Shown here in pieces: positions 16,026 through 25,079 of a stretch of 64,000 bases of DNA. This DNA is from Clostridium punense (GTDB lineage: Bacteria > Bacillota > Clostridia > Clostridiales > Clostridiaceae): positions 1-64,000 of the forward strand of contig NZ_JAGGLL010000018.1 of NCBI RefSeq assembly GCF_017874425.1. The letters are read 5' to 3'. Under the pieces are notes generated by a model that was not told where the DNA came from, did not search any database, and saw only the letters and a program-made list of their open reading frames with translations. The first letter of the stretch is position 1. The number at the start of each line of letters is the position of its first letter. The translations under genes and the position numbers were made by a program.

Positions 16026-16586
16026 ATGGCACAATTTTATTTAGTTAGACATGGACAACCAGATTATAGCCCATGTGATGAAAGAGGATATATAGGACAT
16101 GGCAAAGATTTGGCGCCTTTATCAAAAGAAGGTATAGCACAAGCATTGGCAACAGCATTAGACCCGAGATTAAAAAGTGCAGATATTATTTTATCTTCCC
16201 CATATACAAGGGCTTTACAGACTGCTGCAATTATTTCTCAAAAGACAAATATTGATATAACAGTAGAGATGGACTTACATGAATGGATGCCTGATTTAAC
16301 TTTTCAATATCGTGTATTTGAAGAATGTTTAGACTTAACAAAAGATTTTAATAATCATAAAGGTATCTATCCTAACGGAGAGACAAGACGATGGGAAGAC
16401 TTAAATTCATTAAGAAGTAGAGTTAAAAAGGTTGCTGATAAGTACGCTAATTGTAATAAAGTGATAATGGTATGCCATGAAATGGTTATAAGAACATTGA
16501 CATATGCAGAAAGAATTGCCCCTGGTGAAATAATTGAGTGTCATTATGAAATAGGAAAAAGTGATGAACTTTATTCTTTCGCATAA
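16026..16586 (+). CDS. histidine phosphatase (phosphoglycerate mutase-like)
   Basis: A 186-residue branch-1 histidine phosphatase. The phospho-accepting His9 is in YLVRHGQP; Arg8 and Arg62 (SSPYTRALQT) line the pocket; Glu81/Glu86 region EMDLHEW provides the acid; the second His is His151 in VMVCHEM. The insertion between 100 and 125 and the small size fit a broad-specificity phosphatase rather than a glycolytic mutase. GGAGG sits 8 nt before ATG. It stands alone. Confidence 0.87.
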   Translation: MAQFYLVRHGQPDYSPCDERGYIGHGKDLAPLSKEGIAQALATALDPRLKSADIILSSPYTRALQTAAIISQKTNIDITVEMDLHEWMPDLTFQYRVFEECLDLTKDFNNHKGIYPNGETRRWEDLNSLRSRVKKVADKYANCNKVIMVCHEMVIRTLTYAERIAPGEIIECHYEIGKSDELYSFA

Positions 16587-16730
16587 TAAACAAGAATTAA
16601 TTCACAACTTTCCTACAACACGAATTGCCACAAGAGCTACTATATTAACTTAGATCTAATAGTAATTTCTAAGGATAACTGTAGGTTACTGTACAGTAGG
16701 AAATACTACATTATGGGAGAGGGGATTTTC

Positions 16731-17246
16731 ATGAGCACATTAATCCGATATGCAAACTTAGATGATTCAGCTGCTTTGGGCAGAATTCTTTCTGAATCAT
16801 CACAAGCAGGATTTAAAGATATTATTCCAGACCATATTTTAAATGACATTTTTTCAGTTGAAAGAAGAACAGAAAGATTTATTAGTGAATTATCAGAGGG
16901 GTCTCCGAAGACTATTATTGCTTTCAATGAAAATGAACCAGCAGGGCTAATCTCCTTTGGGAAACCTAGAGATGATAATAGCGAAAAATCATGTATAGAG
17001 ATTTGGCGAGTTTATTTGCTTTCAAAGTTTTGGGGAAGCGGCATTTCTAAAGAACTAATAGAGTGGGGAATCAACGAAATACTGAAAGAAGGATTAACTA
17101 CTATAGAACTTTGGGTATTAGAAGAAAATATAAGAGCCAGAAATTTCTATGACAAAATAGGCTTCCAATATGATAACACTTTCAGAATAACAAATATGGG
17201 AGGCAAAGAAGTTAAGGAACTAAGATATATCATAGCACATGAATAA
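16731..17246 (+). CDS. GNAT N-acetyltransferase
   Basis: A 171-residue GNAT. The acetyl-CoA loop is FWGSGISKEL (about 98-107), preceded by the beta4 strand IEIWRVYLLS; the C-terminal motif is NIRARNFYDKIGF. GAGGGG lies 7 nt before ATG 16731, which is preferred over the ATG at 16713. It is closely similar along its length to the broken gene at 17575-18081 (shared LWVLEENI-ARxFY block), so the two are a local duplication. An acceptor cannot be predicted. A palindrome TACTGTACAGTA lies at 16687-16698 upstream. Confidence 0.88.
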   Translation: MSTLIRYANLDDSAALGRILSESSQAGFKDIIPDHILNDIFSVERRTERFISELSEGSPKTIIAFNENEPAGLISFGKPRDDNSEKSCIEIWRVYLLSKFWGSGISKELIEWGINEILKEGLTTIELWVLEENIRARNFYDKIGFQYDNTFRITNMGGKEVKELRYIIAHE

Positions 17247-17387
17247 TAGTATATTCTTAAAAATCATGAAATTTTGCATCTAAAATAATAATGATGTGTT
17301 TTGATAAGGTAATAGTATTATAATCTTTCTTCCTAGTTACAACATTTTAGTACTTAACTAAAAGTTAAGTTATATGGGAGGATAATT

Positions 17388-17549
17388 GTGGAAGGTATAG
17401 TTATTGGAATTCAATTAGTAATAATATTAATTATATTTTTAGAGCTATGTAGATTTCTTAGAAGGATACTCAACCTAACAAAAGAAATTGAAGATTTAAA
17501 GGAAAGAGTAAATACTCTTGAGGAAATTATAAAGAATCAAAATAAATAA
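17388..17549 (+). CDS. small membrane protein with coiled-coil tail
   Basis: A 53-residue ORF starting GTG with GGGAGG 8 nt upstream. Residues 3-20 are a hydrophobic transmembrane helix (IVIGIQLVIILIIFL), followed by a basic stretch RFLRRI and a heptad-like charged helix LTKEIEDLKERVNTLEEII. The organisation (single N-terminal anchor, cytoplasmic coiled coil) is typical of small bacterial membrane proteins that bind partner proteins, but I do not recognise the family. It lies between the intact GNAT and its broken duplicate. Confidence 0.65.
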   Translation: MEGIVIGIQLVIILIIFLELCRFLRRILNLTKEIEDLKERVNTLEEIIKNQNK

Positions 17550-17574
17550 TATAAGTTTAGTAGGGGAAGATATT

Positions 17575-18081
17575 ATGTTTAGAATTCGCTACGCTAATAT
17601 AAAGGATGCTAGAACCTTGGGAGAAATTCATTCAAAGTCATGGAAAGTAGCATACAAAGGTATAGTACCAGATGAAATATTAAAGAATATTACCGTCGAA
17701 AAGAGATAAGCATACTTTGAAAAGGCACTAACAGAGAACTGGGAAGAAGATGCGATTATATTTAAGGATAATGATGCAGTTGGACTTATATGTATAGGAA
17801 AATGCAGAGATGCAGATAAAACTGATACTTGTGGGGAAATATGGGGTATATATTTACTTCCAGAATATTGGAATATGGGAATTGGTTCTGAATTAATTAA
17901 CTGGGGAATAAATGAATTAAGCAAAAGGAATTTTAGCAAAGTTATTTTATGGGTTCTTGAAGAAAACATAAATGCAAGAAAATTCTATGAAAAAGTTGGT
18001 TTTAAACATGATGGAACAGTTAAGGAAATAACTATAGGTAAAAAATTAGTTGAATACAGATATGAAAAAGCCATTATATAA
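17575..18081 (+). pseudogene. GNAT acetyltransferase interrupted by one in-frame stop
   Basis: The reading frame from ATG 17575 (behind AGGGGAAG) is continuous for a complete 168-residue GNAT except for TAA at 17707-17709, codon 45, between VEKR and AYFEKAL. One base change from AAA, GAA or CAA would explain it. The CoA loop YWNMGIGSEL and the C-terminal NINARKFYEKVGF are intact, and no frameshift is seen, so the lesion is recent or a sequencing error. The downstream part could be reinitiated from ATG 17875 only as a non-functional fragment. It is a paralogue of 16731-17246. Confidence 0.85.
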
Positions 18082-18140
18082 ATTTCTTGTTAAACAACTA
18101 ATGCCAATTCAATAGATATATAGAAAAGAGGGATAAGACA

Positions 18141-18641
18141 ATGAGAGACAAGTTCTTATGTGTAATGGCACAATTTGATAAAGAAACTGAAGAAAAATTA
18201 GGCAGGATATATAAGCAGCTTTTGGAAGCAGGTTTTGTAGGGAATCAAACTCCTAACCTACCTTATCATATCACTCTAGGAACTTTTGAGTTAGAAAAAG
18301 AAAATGAATTAAAGGAGCTATTAAAGAAAGTTGCCAGCAATACATCAAAGATACAGGTAACTTTTAACCATATTGGTCTATTTGGAATGGAAGTGCTATT
18401 TGCTGCGCCGTCAGTTTCCCATGAGCTATTGAATATACAAGAAAACTTTAATAGTAGTTATGCAAATGACTTAACCTGGGCACCACACGCTACCATAATT
18501 ATTGATAAACCAGAGGTTATACAAAAGGCGATACCCATAGTAGCACAAAACTTTTCTTCTTTCTCAGGATATATTGAAAGCATTAGTTTATATGAGTTTT
18601 GGCCAACTAGGTTTATTGTGGAAGAAAAATTAATCCATTAA
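18141..18641 (+). CDS. 2H phosphoesterase (2'-5' RNA ligase superfamily)
   Basis: A 166-residue protein with motifs His43-Ile-Thr45 (LPYHITLGTF) and His116-Ala-Thr118 (WAPHATII). The 73-residue spacing matches the LigT/2H fold. The length is that of a stand-alone domain. It is more compact than the paralogue at 15041. A GAGGGA motif precedes the ATG. The likely reaction is hydrolysis or ligation of a cyclic or 2'-5' phosphoester; the substrate is unknown. Confidence 0.82.
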   Translation: MRDKFLCVMAQFDKETEEKLGRIYKQLLEAGFVGNQTPNLPYHITLGTFELEKENELKELLKKVASNTSKIQVTFNHIGLFGMEVLFAAPSVSHELLNIQENFNSSYANDLTWAPHATIIIDKPEVIQKAIPIVAQNFSSFSGYIESISLYEFWPTRFIVEEKLIH

Positions 18642-18687
18642 TCCATAATTTTTCAAAATAATTATTTATAGATTTGGGGAGATAAAA

Positions 18688-19131
18688 ATGATTGAAAAGA
18701 TTTTTAAATGTGGAATAGGTGAAATGAGTTATATTAAAGATGCCATTAGCAATGTAAAAGGTGAAGAAGACTTATGTTTTTTTAGTGAAGCTGCCATAGA
18801 AAAGTTTTTAAGTAGCGGTGATAATTGGTTTTATGTTGCAACAGTAGATAATAAGCCAGTAGCTTATGCTATAGCTTATGTTCAAAGACGACTTGATACT
18901 ACAAAAAACATGATTTGTTTATATGAAATAGGAACCTTGAAGTGTTATAGAAAAATGGGAATTGCTAAAAGAATAATTGAAAAAATTATTGAAGATGGAA
19001 AGCTACAGGAAGTAATGAAAATATGGATTCCAACAAATATAAGTAACGAAGCAGCCTGTGCTCTATACAGGAGCATAGGAGCTGAGGAGCCAGAAGTTAA
19101 GGATGAAATAATCTATAGTTATAGGTATTAA
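18688..19131 (+). CDS. GNAT N-acetyltransferase
   Basis: A 147-residue GNAT close to the AAC(3)-I/RimI size class. The beta4 strand is ICLYEIGTL, the acetyl-CoA loop is YRKMGIAK (87-94), and the C-terminus is EAACALYRSIGAEEPE, where the Ala-Leu-Tyr segment matches the usual A..LY. The ending GAEEPEVKDEIIYSY resembles aminoglycoside 3-N-acetyltransferase type I sequences, so antibiotic acetylation is possible but not shown. GGGGAG lies 6 nt before ATG. Confidence 0.85.
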   Translation: MIEKIFKCGIGEMSYIKDAISNVKGEEDLCFFSEAAIEKFLSSGDNWFYVATVDNKPVAYAIAYVQRRLDTTKNMICLYEIGTLKCYRKMGIAKRIIEKIIEDGKLQEVMKIWIPTNISNEAACALYRSIGAEEPEVKDEIIYSYRY

Positions 19132-19193
19132 TACAACTATGAGAATTTAAGTAGTTACTTTAGGATATTTTCAATAGGTGTGAATTTAAAACA

Positions 19194-19724
19194 ATGAAGA
19201 TTGAATTAAACTTAACAGATGGGGAGAGGTTTATTATTGAATTACGATATCCAATAATTGAAGATGCAGAATCCTATTTTAGGATCTTAACAGAAGGCAA
19301 ATTTGAATACTATCATGCTACGATTCCTGAAAGCGTTGATTTGGAAAGAGAATGGATTAAAAGGCGGGAGTATAAGAGGGAAAATAACTTAGAATATAAT
19401 TACTCAATTATATATAACAATGATGTTGTTGGAGGCTGTAATATAAGAATATTTCAAGAAAGTCCTCATATTGGGGAGATAGGTTATTTTATAGATAGAA
19501 AGCTTTTTAATAAAGGAGTTGCTTCTAAAGCAGTAAAAGAGCTAGAAAGAATAGCTTTCGAGGAGCTTGGCTTAATTAGGCTTGAAATTCGTATGGATCC
19601 GAGAAATAAAGCAAGTGAAAAGGTTGCTATAAAATGTGGATTTGAATTAGAAGGCTTGTTAAGAAAAGTTATGGAGTTTAATGGGATGTATTTTGATAAT
19701 ATACTATATTCAAAGGTTAAATGA
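19194..19724 (+). CDS. GNAT N-acetyltransferase (RimJ/RimL-like)
   Basis: A 176-residue GNAT of the RimJ/RimL type: early IELRYPIIEDAESYF, CoA loop LFNKGVASKAV in the middle, then LIRLEIRMDPRNKASEKVAIKCGFELEG, whose core N-x-x-S-x-x-v..k-x-GF-e-EG is characteristic. Members acetylate protein N-termini or small amines. The RBS is weak (AGGTG about 13 nt upstream). The following methyltransferase starts 48 nt downstream. Confidence 0.85.
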   Translation: MKIELNLTDGERFIIELRYPIIEDAESYFRILTEGKFEYYHATIPESVDLEREWIKRREYKRENNLEYNYSIIYNNDVVGGCNIRIFQESPHIGEIGYFIDRKLFNKGVASKAVKELERIAFEELGLIRLEIRMDPRNKASEKVAIKCGFELEGLLRKVMEFNGMYFDNILYSKVK

Positions 19725-19772
19725 ATTTTTAACCTTTGAATGAGTTCATAAAGATATATTAATAGGAGAAAG

Positions 19773-20564
19773 ATGGGGATAAACATGAGTAAAGAAAATA
19801 TTTATTCAAATACTGCAAGATTTTATGATAAGGGAAATGAAATAAAAAAATATGATATAGATTTGAACTTCTATGAAAAATACGTTAATAAGCATACTAA
19901 GGTTTTAGAAATTGGGTGTGGAACAGGAAGAGTAACAATACCTTTAGCATCAAAATGTGAAAGTATAGTTGGACTAGATTTATCTGAATCAATGCTAGAT
20001 ATTCTACAAGAAAAATTAAAAGCTACAGATTTAAACTATAAAAACAATATACAGCTTATAAAGGGAGATATGACAGATTTTAATTTAAATCAGAAATTTG
20101 ATCTAATCATTTTTCTAGGATTAGCAATTCTTTCTTTAATATCTGAAGAACAGAGAACTGCATGTTTAGAATGTGTTAAAAAGCATATGAGTGATGACTG
20201 TATAGTAGTTATAGATCAGTTTAATCCTAACCCAGATAAGTTAAATGTAAGTAGTGAAAGGCTTGATTTTGAATACTTTGATGAAGAATTAGGGTATAAA
20301 ATAAAGAAATACTCTATTCAAAAGGATCATGATTCTAATGAGCAAGTTATATCAATGAAGTATATTTATAAGATTTTTCATAATGAAGACTTGATTAATA
20401 AAATTGAAGATGATTTTAAGCTTGGGTATTTATTTAATGATCAAGCAAGGAAATTATTTACATCAGTTGGATTGGAAATAAAAAATGTATACGGAGCATA
20501 TGATTTCAGCGTAATTGCTGATGAAAATTCTAAGATGTTAATATACGAATTAAAGAAACGCTAA
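19773..20564 (+). CDS. class I SAM-dependent methyltransferase
   Basis: A 263-residue methyltransferase. Motif I is VLEIGCGTGRVT (about 45-56); the acidic residue ending strand 2 is in GLDLSE; IKGDMTDF gives the motif II Asp; FDLIIFLGLAI is the strand 4 region. The C-terminal ~100 residues carry a Tyr/Lys-rich small-molecule-binding half. ATG 19773 has AGGAG 5 nt upstream; ATG 19785 with GGGGA is an equally good alternative. The acceptor substrate is unknown. Confidence 0.85.
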   Translation: MGINMSKENIYSNTARFYDKGNEIKKYDIDLNFYEKYVNKHTKVLEIGCGTGRVTIPLASKCESIVGLDLSESMLDILQEKLKATDLNYKNNIQLIKGDMTDFNLNQKFDLIIFLGLAILSLISEEQRTACLECVKKHMSDDCIVVIDQFNPNPDKLNVSSERLDFEYFDEELGYKIKKYSIQKDHDSNEQVISMKYIYKIFHNEDLINKIEDDFKLGYLFNDQARKLFTSVGLEIKNVYGAYDFSVIADENSKMLIYELKKR

Positions 20565-20676
20565 TATTATTGAGCTTTTAAAATTACTAGATATGGAGTT
20601 CAAGATTCAAGACATTTCAACAGTTTGTTTAGGAAAAAGGACATAACACTGAATTTAGTTAGAATGGAGAGCTAAA

Positions 20677-21156
20677 ATGGAAACCAAAATAAGACAAGCA
20701 GTGGCAAGTGATTTCCAAAGCATAAATGAGCTTGTTTCAGAAGTTCATAAGCTACATGTGAATAATAGACCAGACGTGTATGTAGATGTTGATACACCAA
20801 TGATAAAAGAGCAATTTGATGAGTTAATAACTTCAAATGATACAAAACTATTTGTAGTTGAAGATGTCAGTAATAAAGAGTTGGTAGCATACAGTATTGT
20901 GAGTATTATAGCTTCTAAAAACATTCAAATACTAATTCCAGTAAAAATTGCATTTATAGATGACTTTTGTGTTAAGTCAAGCTGTCATAAACAAGGAATT
21001 GGAAGATTGTTGTTTGAGCATGTTGTAAATTATGCAAAGGCAGAAAGGGCTTCATCGTTACAGTTAGTTGTATGGGAATTTAACTCTGCTGCTATTAAGT
21101 TTTATGAAGCATTAGGTATGACAACACGAAATAGAAGATTGGAGCTGAACTTGTAG
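20677..21156 (+). CDS. GNAT N-acetyltransferase
   Basis: A 159-residue GNAT. The strand-4 segment AFIDDFCVKSSC leads into the CoA loop CHKQGIGRLLFEHVV, and the C-terminal AAIKFYEALGM precedes an RRLEL ending, which places it among the small-molecule or diamine-type GNATs. TGGAGAG precedes the ATG. Spacing on both sides exceeds 70 nt, so it is probably translated from its own message or as part of a loose read-through unit. Confidence 0.85.
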   Translation: METKIRQAVASDFQSINELVSEVHKLHVNNRPDVYVDVDTPMIKEQFDELITSNDTKLFVVEDVSNKELVAYSIVSIIASKNIQILIPVKIAFIDDFCVKSSCHKQGIGRLLFEHVVNYAKAERASSLQLVVWEFNSAAIKFYEALGMTTRNRRLELNL

Positions 21157-21234
21157 AAGGAAACCAAGGCAAGTTAAGAGGTTAAGTAATTTTATTTTGG
21201 CAGAAAATTTTCTTTATATAATGGGGTGATAAGT

Positions 21235-21753
21235 GTGTGTGATTTAGTTAAACCAGATATTTGGTTAAGAGAAAAATTCGCTAACATGGTTAAAGATTAT
21301 AATCATAGCAATGAACATATCTTTAGCAGTGATTATTATAATATTAATTTTAATTTTGAAAATTATATTCAAGACCTTAAAGATTTATCTAATGGCATTG
21401 GATTGCCACAAGGATATGTACCTTCAACTGAATGGTGGCTTATAAACAGTAATAGCGATATTCTAGGTACTGTTAGGTTAAGACATGAACTTGGTAAAAG
21501 AAATTTTGAAGAAGGTGGACATATTGGGTATGATATATCACCGAGATTCAGAAGAAAAGGATATGGGAAAGTTATATTAAAATTAGTATTAGAAAAAGTT
21601 AAAGAACTAGGACTTGAAAAAGTATTGGTAACATGTGATTTTGATAATATTGGATCAAAGAGAATTATTGAGTCCAATGGCGGTAAACTTGAAAATAAAA
21701 TAGTTTCAAAAGAAACTGGTAAAGAGGTTCTAAGGTATTGGATAGAGTTATAG
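21235..21753 (+). CDS. GNAT N-acetyltransferase
   Basis: A 172-residue GNAT with EGGHIGYDISPRFRRKGYG as strand 4 plus CoA loop and VTCDFDNIGSKRIIESNGG as the C-terminal signature. Start GTG 21235 is preferred because GGGG sits 8 nt upstream; the GTG at 21226 overlaps it. The protein is a paralogue of 23534-24043: both share GGHIGY, the TCD-DN-GS motif and an RYWIEL ending. This subgroup is often annotated as a predicted acetyltransferase near streptothricin or cell-wall enzymes; no substrate is assigned. Confidence 0.87.
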   Translation: MCDLVKPDIWLREKFANMVKDYNHSNEHIFSSDYYNINFNFENYIQDLKDLSNGIGLPQGYVPSTEWWLINSNSDILGTVRLRHELGKRNFEEGGHIGYDISPRFRRKGYGKVILKLVLEKVKELGLEKVLVTCDFDNIGSKRIIESNGGKLENKIVSKETGKEVLRYWIEL

Positions 21754-21830
21754 GATCTATTTTTTTACTATAAATTATATAGGGTCTAGTAGTAATGTTT
21801 AAGACAGCATTCCAAGGGGTGAATTAAGTA

Positions 21831-22478
21831 ATGATTAAGAGTTGTAAGTTTGAAAAAGCTACAAAGCTTACATTGAATTATATTGTATATCTACCTAAAA
21901 ACTATACAACAAATAGTAAGTGGCCTTTGATTCTCTCTTTACATGGTCCAGGGGAGCGTGGCAATAACATAGATGATATTAAAAAATGGGGTATACATAA
22001 GATATTAAGGGAAGATAATAATTTTCCATTCATTGTGGTATGTCCCCAGTGCCCAGCAGGTGAAGTATGGGAAATGCAGTTTAATATGTTAAAGGAATTA
22101 CTAGATGAAATAGAAGATAATTATAGTATAGATAAGGAAAGAGAGTATCTAACTGGATATAGTTTAGGGGCATATGGCACATGGAATTTTGCCATACTTA
22201 ACCCAGAAAGATTTGCTGCAATAGCACCCATAAGCGGAGGTGCAATATCACCTAAAAAAGCTATGAATTTAAAGCAATTACCTATTTGGGTTGCACATGG
22301 AGATAATGACACTGTAGTTGAATTTGAGGAATCTAAAAGAATAGTTGATTGCTTAAAAAAGTATAATCCTAATATTATATTTAAAGTTTACAAAGGTGCA
22401 GGACATGAAGTTTGCACATTAGCATATGAAGAACGAGAGCTTTATCAGTGGCTTTTGAAACAGAAAAGAAAGATATAG
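21831..22478 (+). CDS. alpha/beta hydrolase, esterase/peptidase-like
   Basis: A 215-residue single-domain hydrolase of the PHB-depolymerase/prolyl-oligopeptidase-like kind. The oxyanion region is LSLHGPGERG (about 35-44), the nucleophile Ser111 lies in TGYSLGAYGT, the acid is Asp160 in HGDNDTVV, and the base is His192 in GAGHEV. There is no signal peptide, so it acts in the cytosol. It is 34 nt upstream of the MBL-fold gene and likely co-transcribed. Confidence 0.87.
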   Translation: MIKSCKFEKATKLTLNYIVYLPKNYTTNSKWPLILSLHGPGERGNNIDDIKKWGIHKILREDNNFPFIVVCPQCPAGEVWEMQFNMLKELLDEIEDNYSIDKEREYLTGYSLGAYGTWNFAILNPERFAAIAPISGGAISPKKAMNLKQLPIWVAHGDNDTVVEFEESKRIVDCLKKYNPNIIFKVYKGAGHEVCTLAYEERELYQWLLKQKRKI

Positions 22479-22512
22479 GTCTAATTTTTATTACAGTTTG
22501 GAGGACAGAAAG

Positions 22513-23355
22513 ATGAAGTTTACAATACTAGGAAGTGGTGGTTGTGTTGCACTACCAAAACCACTTTGTCAATGTGATATATGTAAGGAAGCAAGGGAAA
22601 AAGGAAAACCTTATTCAAGATTTGGATGCAGTTTATACCTAGAGGATTTAAACCTAGTGGTGGATACCCCAGAGGATATTGTTCATGCTATTAATTATAG
22701 CAATGTGAAGCAAATAGATACAGTATTATTTAGCCATATAGACCCCGACCACACTCTAGGAATGAGAGTTTTTGAACATTTACGTTTAGATTGGTTAGAG
22801 ATTTCGGAGGGAAGAGAATGTACAAAGCCAATAAAGGTACTAGCTATGGAACATGTAATGGAGGATATAAACACCATTGGTTTTAAGTATGGCTCTTTCT
22901 TAGATTACTATGAAAAGAATAGAAACTTAATAAAAAGGCAGGTAGTGGAAGAAAGCATTACTTTGAAAGATATAAAAATTACTTTTATTAAAGCAACCTC
23001 TGCTACTGTTTTTGTCTTTGAACAAAATGGAAACAAGGTTATTTATGCTCCTTGTGATGTAAAACCTTTCCCAGAGCACAAGATTTTTGAGAATGCAGAT
23101 GTGATGATAATTGGAAACACAGTTATTGGAGAGGAGCTTAAGGGTGGATTCCTACTTAAAAAGGATAATTTACTTAGAGAAGAATTATTTACAATGGAGG
23201 AAATCGAAGAACTAAAGCACAAGTACAGCATTAAAAAAGTTATTATGACTCATATAGAAGAAGATTGGGGCAAATCCTATGAGGACTATTTGAAGCTGGA
23301 AAAACTGTATGAGAATATAAAATTTGCTTATGATGGGATGAAGATTGAGATTTAA
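22513..23355 (+). CDS. PhnP-like MBL-fold hydrolase
   Basis: A 280-residue metallo-beta-lactamase-fold protein of the PhnP/cyclic-phosphodiesterase type. GSGGCVALPKPLCQCDIC resembles the PhnP opening, with a Cys19/21/24 cluster; the metal motif is HIDPDH (75-80). The later HIEEDWG gives another ligand His. ATG 22513 is chosen because GGAGG lies 8 nt upstream; an in-frame TTG at 22498 overlaps that RBS. PhnP relatives hydrolyse cyclic ribose phosphates, but no C-P lyase genes are present, so function here is open. Confidence 0.83.
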   Translation: MKFTILGSGGCVALPKPLCQCDICKEAREKGKPYSRFGCSLYLEDLNLVVDTPEDIVHAINYSNVKQIDTVLFSHIDPDHTLGMRVFEHLRLDWLEISEGRECTKPIKVLAMEHVMEDINTIGFKYGSFLDYYEKNRNLIKRQVVEESITLKDIKITFIKATSATVFVFEQNGNKVIYAPCDVKPFPEHKIFENADVMIIGNTVIGEELKGGFLLKKDNLLREELFTMEEIEELKHKYSIKKVIMTHIEEDWGKSYEDYLKLEKLYENIKFAYDGMKIEI

Positions 23356-23533
23356 TAGTCCTTACGAAAATCACAGGAATAGGGTTTTCATATTTAAGAT
23401 ATCAGAAGTAAAGTGTTTAGAAAAATGTTTGTTTTACGTAGTAATAAGGAAATAAGAGCTAATTAACTTGATTAATGAAGTAACAAAGGAAGAGACTTAG
23501 AGTGGAAAAGTATTTATAAAGGGGATGAATTAT

Positions 23534-24043
23534 ATGAAAATAGAGTTATTAAGACCTACTTTAGAAATGGAAGAAATGCATCATGATTTTATTAGAGAGT
23601 GGGAGGAAGCAAAGGAGAATATTGTACCCTATGCTGCTAGGCTACTTGATAAGGATTATAAAACTTGGCTAGAAAACACCTATAAATTTGAAGAAATCTG
23701 TCCTGATGGTTTTGTTCCAGCTCACACTTTATTCTTGGTTGAAGATAATAAGAGAATTTTAGGAGCTATTAATATTAGACATTATTTAAATGATTATTTA
23801 CTTAATTATGGAGGGCATATTGGTTATGGCATAAGACCTAGTGAAAGAAAAAAGGGCTATGCATCATTGATGTTGTCACTTGCACTATCTGTGGCAAAAG
23901 AACTAGGAATTAATAAGGCTTTAATTACCTGCGATAAGGATAATTTAGGTTCAGCGAGAACCATAATGAAAAATGGTGGAGTGCTAGAAAATGAGGTTGC
24001 TGAAGGTGAGAGAATAACTCAAAGGTATTGGATAGAGCTTTAA
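23534..24043 (+). CDS. GNAT N-acetyltransferase
   Basis: A 169-residue GNAT, paralogue of the protein at 21235-21753. Strand 4 and CoA loop read GGHIGYGIRPSERKKGYA; the C-terminal signature is ITCDKDNLGSARTIMKNGG, ending RYWIEL. The first ATG (23525) is only 1 nt from the GGGG, so ATG 23534 is preferred. The DUF4440 gene follows with 23 nt between stop and start, suggesting a two-gene unit. Confidence 0.87.
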   Translation: MKIELLRPTLEMEEMHHDFIREWEEAKENIVPYAARLLDKDYKTWLENTYKFEEICPDGFVPAHTLFLVEDNKRILGAINIRHYLNDYLLNYGGHIGYGIRPSERKKGYASLMLSLALSVAKELGINKALITCDKDNLGSARTIMKNGGVLENEVAEGERITQRYWIEL

Positions 24044-24066
24044 GAGTGAAAAAGGAGTTGTTGTTT

Positions 24067-24426
24067 ATGAGTTTTGAAGCTCTTTCAGAAAAAATTATAC
24101 ACCTTGAAAAAAGACTTTTAGATCCTAAGATAAGAAAATCTGCAGAGGAACTAGATAAACTCCTCGCAGATGAATTTATTGAGTACTGTACATCAGGGCA
24201 TGTTTGTAATAAGCAGGAAGTCTTGGACAGTTTACCTGACAACGAGGAAGTTGAGATAATTCCAAGTAACTTTATTGTAAGGAGTTTAGCCCAAGATGTA
24301 GTTTTACTTAACTTTGAAACCTTTAATACGAGTAGTGGGGTAACTTTAAGGAGAAGTTCTATATGGAAGATTATTAATGGAACGTGGCAATTGTTTTTCC
24401 ATCAGGGAACTAAGGCTAAAAGCTAA
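24067..24426 (+). CDS. DUF4440 / NTF2-like protein
   Basis: A 119-residue protein of the NTF2-like cone-fold superfamily: an N-terminal helix pair (LEKRLLDPKIRKSAEEL), then LLADEFIEYCTSG, VLLNFETF and SSIWKIINGTWQLFFHQGT, the usual DUF4440 ending. Such proteins act as small enzymes or ligand carriers, here without recognisable catalytic residues. AAAGGAG lies 9 nt before ATG 24067. An upstream in-frame TTG lies inside the preceding GNAT gene and is not used. Confidence 0.8.
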   Translation: MSFEALSEKIIHLEKRLLDPKIRKSAEELDKLLADEFIEYCTSGHVCNKQEVLDSLPDNEEVEIIPSNFIVRSLAQDVVLLNFETFNTSSGVTLRRSSIWKIINGTWQLFFHQGTKAKS

Positions 24427-24504
24427 ACTTTAAGTTAATCTACTATTGTTGTAAGAAACTTGTTATAAAGTGAAGACTTATACTTTAAAAGGGGAATTAA
24501 CATT

Positions 24505-24972
24505 TTGATAAAACTAAGAAATACTGCAAAAGCAATAATTATTGAAGATAATAAACTGCTTTTTACAAAATATATTTCAAAAAGAACAGGAATTACTTAT
24601 TATGTACTACCAGGTGGAGGACAAGAGGGAGGAGAGACCCTTGAAGAAACCTTAAAGAGAGAATGTATAGAGGAACTGGGAGCTCTCATAGAGGTAGGAG
24701 AACTCGTATTAGTTTCAGAATATATAGGAAAGAATCATAAATTTTCAGAATTACATGCAGAAAAACATCAAATTGATTTCATGTTCTTTTGTAAAATTAA
24801 ATCTGACTTTGATTTTGAAAAGGCAACTAATATTGATTCAGACCAAGTAGGTTTTGAGTGGATAGATTTTAGGGAGTTTAAGGATAAAACTATATATCCA
24901 GAGGAGTTAAAAAGAGTCTTTGATCAGGAAGGAAATATTACCACGTCAATATATTTAGGAGATTCATATTAA
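24505..24972 (+). CDS. Nudix hydrolase
   Basis: A 155-residue Nudix protein. The box spans 38-60: GG-G-E-GGE, five residues, then RECIEELGA with the metal-binding REXXEE core. Nudix enzymes cleave nucleoside diphosphates linked to another moiety. The start is TTG with AAAAGGGG 10 nt upstream. It stands alone; two other Nudix genes lie at 47190 and 49789. Confidence 0.87.
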   Translation: MIKLRNTAKAIIIEDNKLLFTKYISKRTGITYYVLPGGGQEGGETLEETLKRECIEELGALIEVGELVLVSEYIGKNHKFSELHAEKHQIDFMFFCKIKSDFDFEKATNIDSDQVGFEWIDFREFKDKTIYPEELKRVFDQEGNITTSIYLGDSY

Positions 24973-25079
24973 GAATTTCAGTTAAATAAGTTATATAAAT
25001 AAAAAAGTGATATTTATAAATACGGGGATAAGTAAGCTTCAATTATAATAATTTGAGTTTAGATTAAGGGGGCAATACT

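Noticed and set aside
16687-16698. TACTGTACAGTA palindrome as a LexA or SOS box
   Set aside because: Firmicute LexA boxes have a GAAC...GTTC form, which this lacks; a 12-bp palindrome alone is weak evidence in AT-rich DNA.
20565-20676. Open 25-codon stretch after the methyltransferase gene
   Set aside because: It lacks a start and RBS and shows no recognisable domain end, so it is treated as chance.
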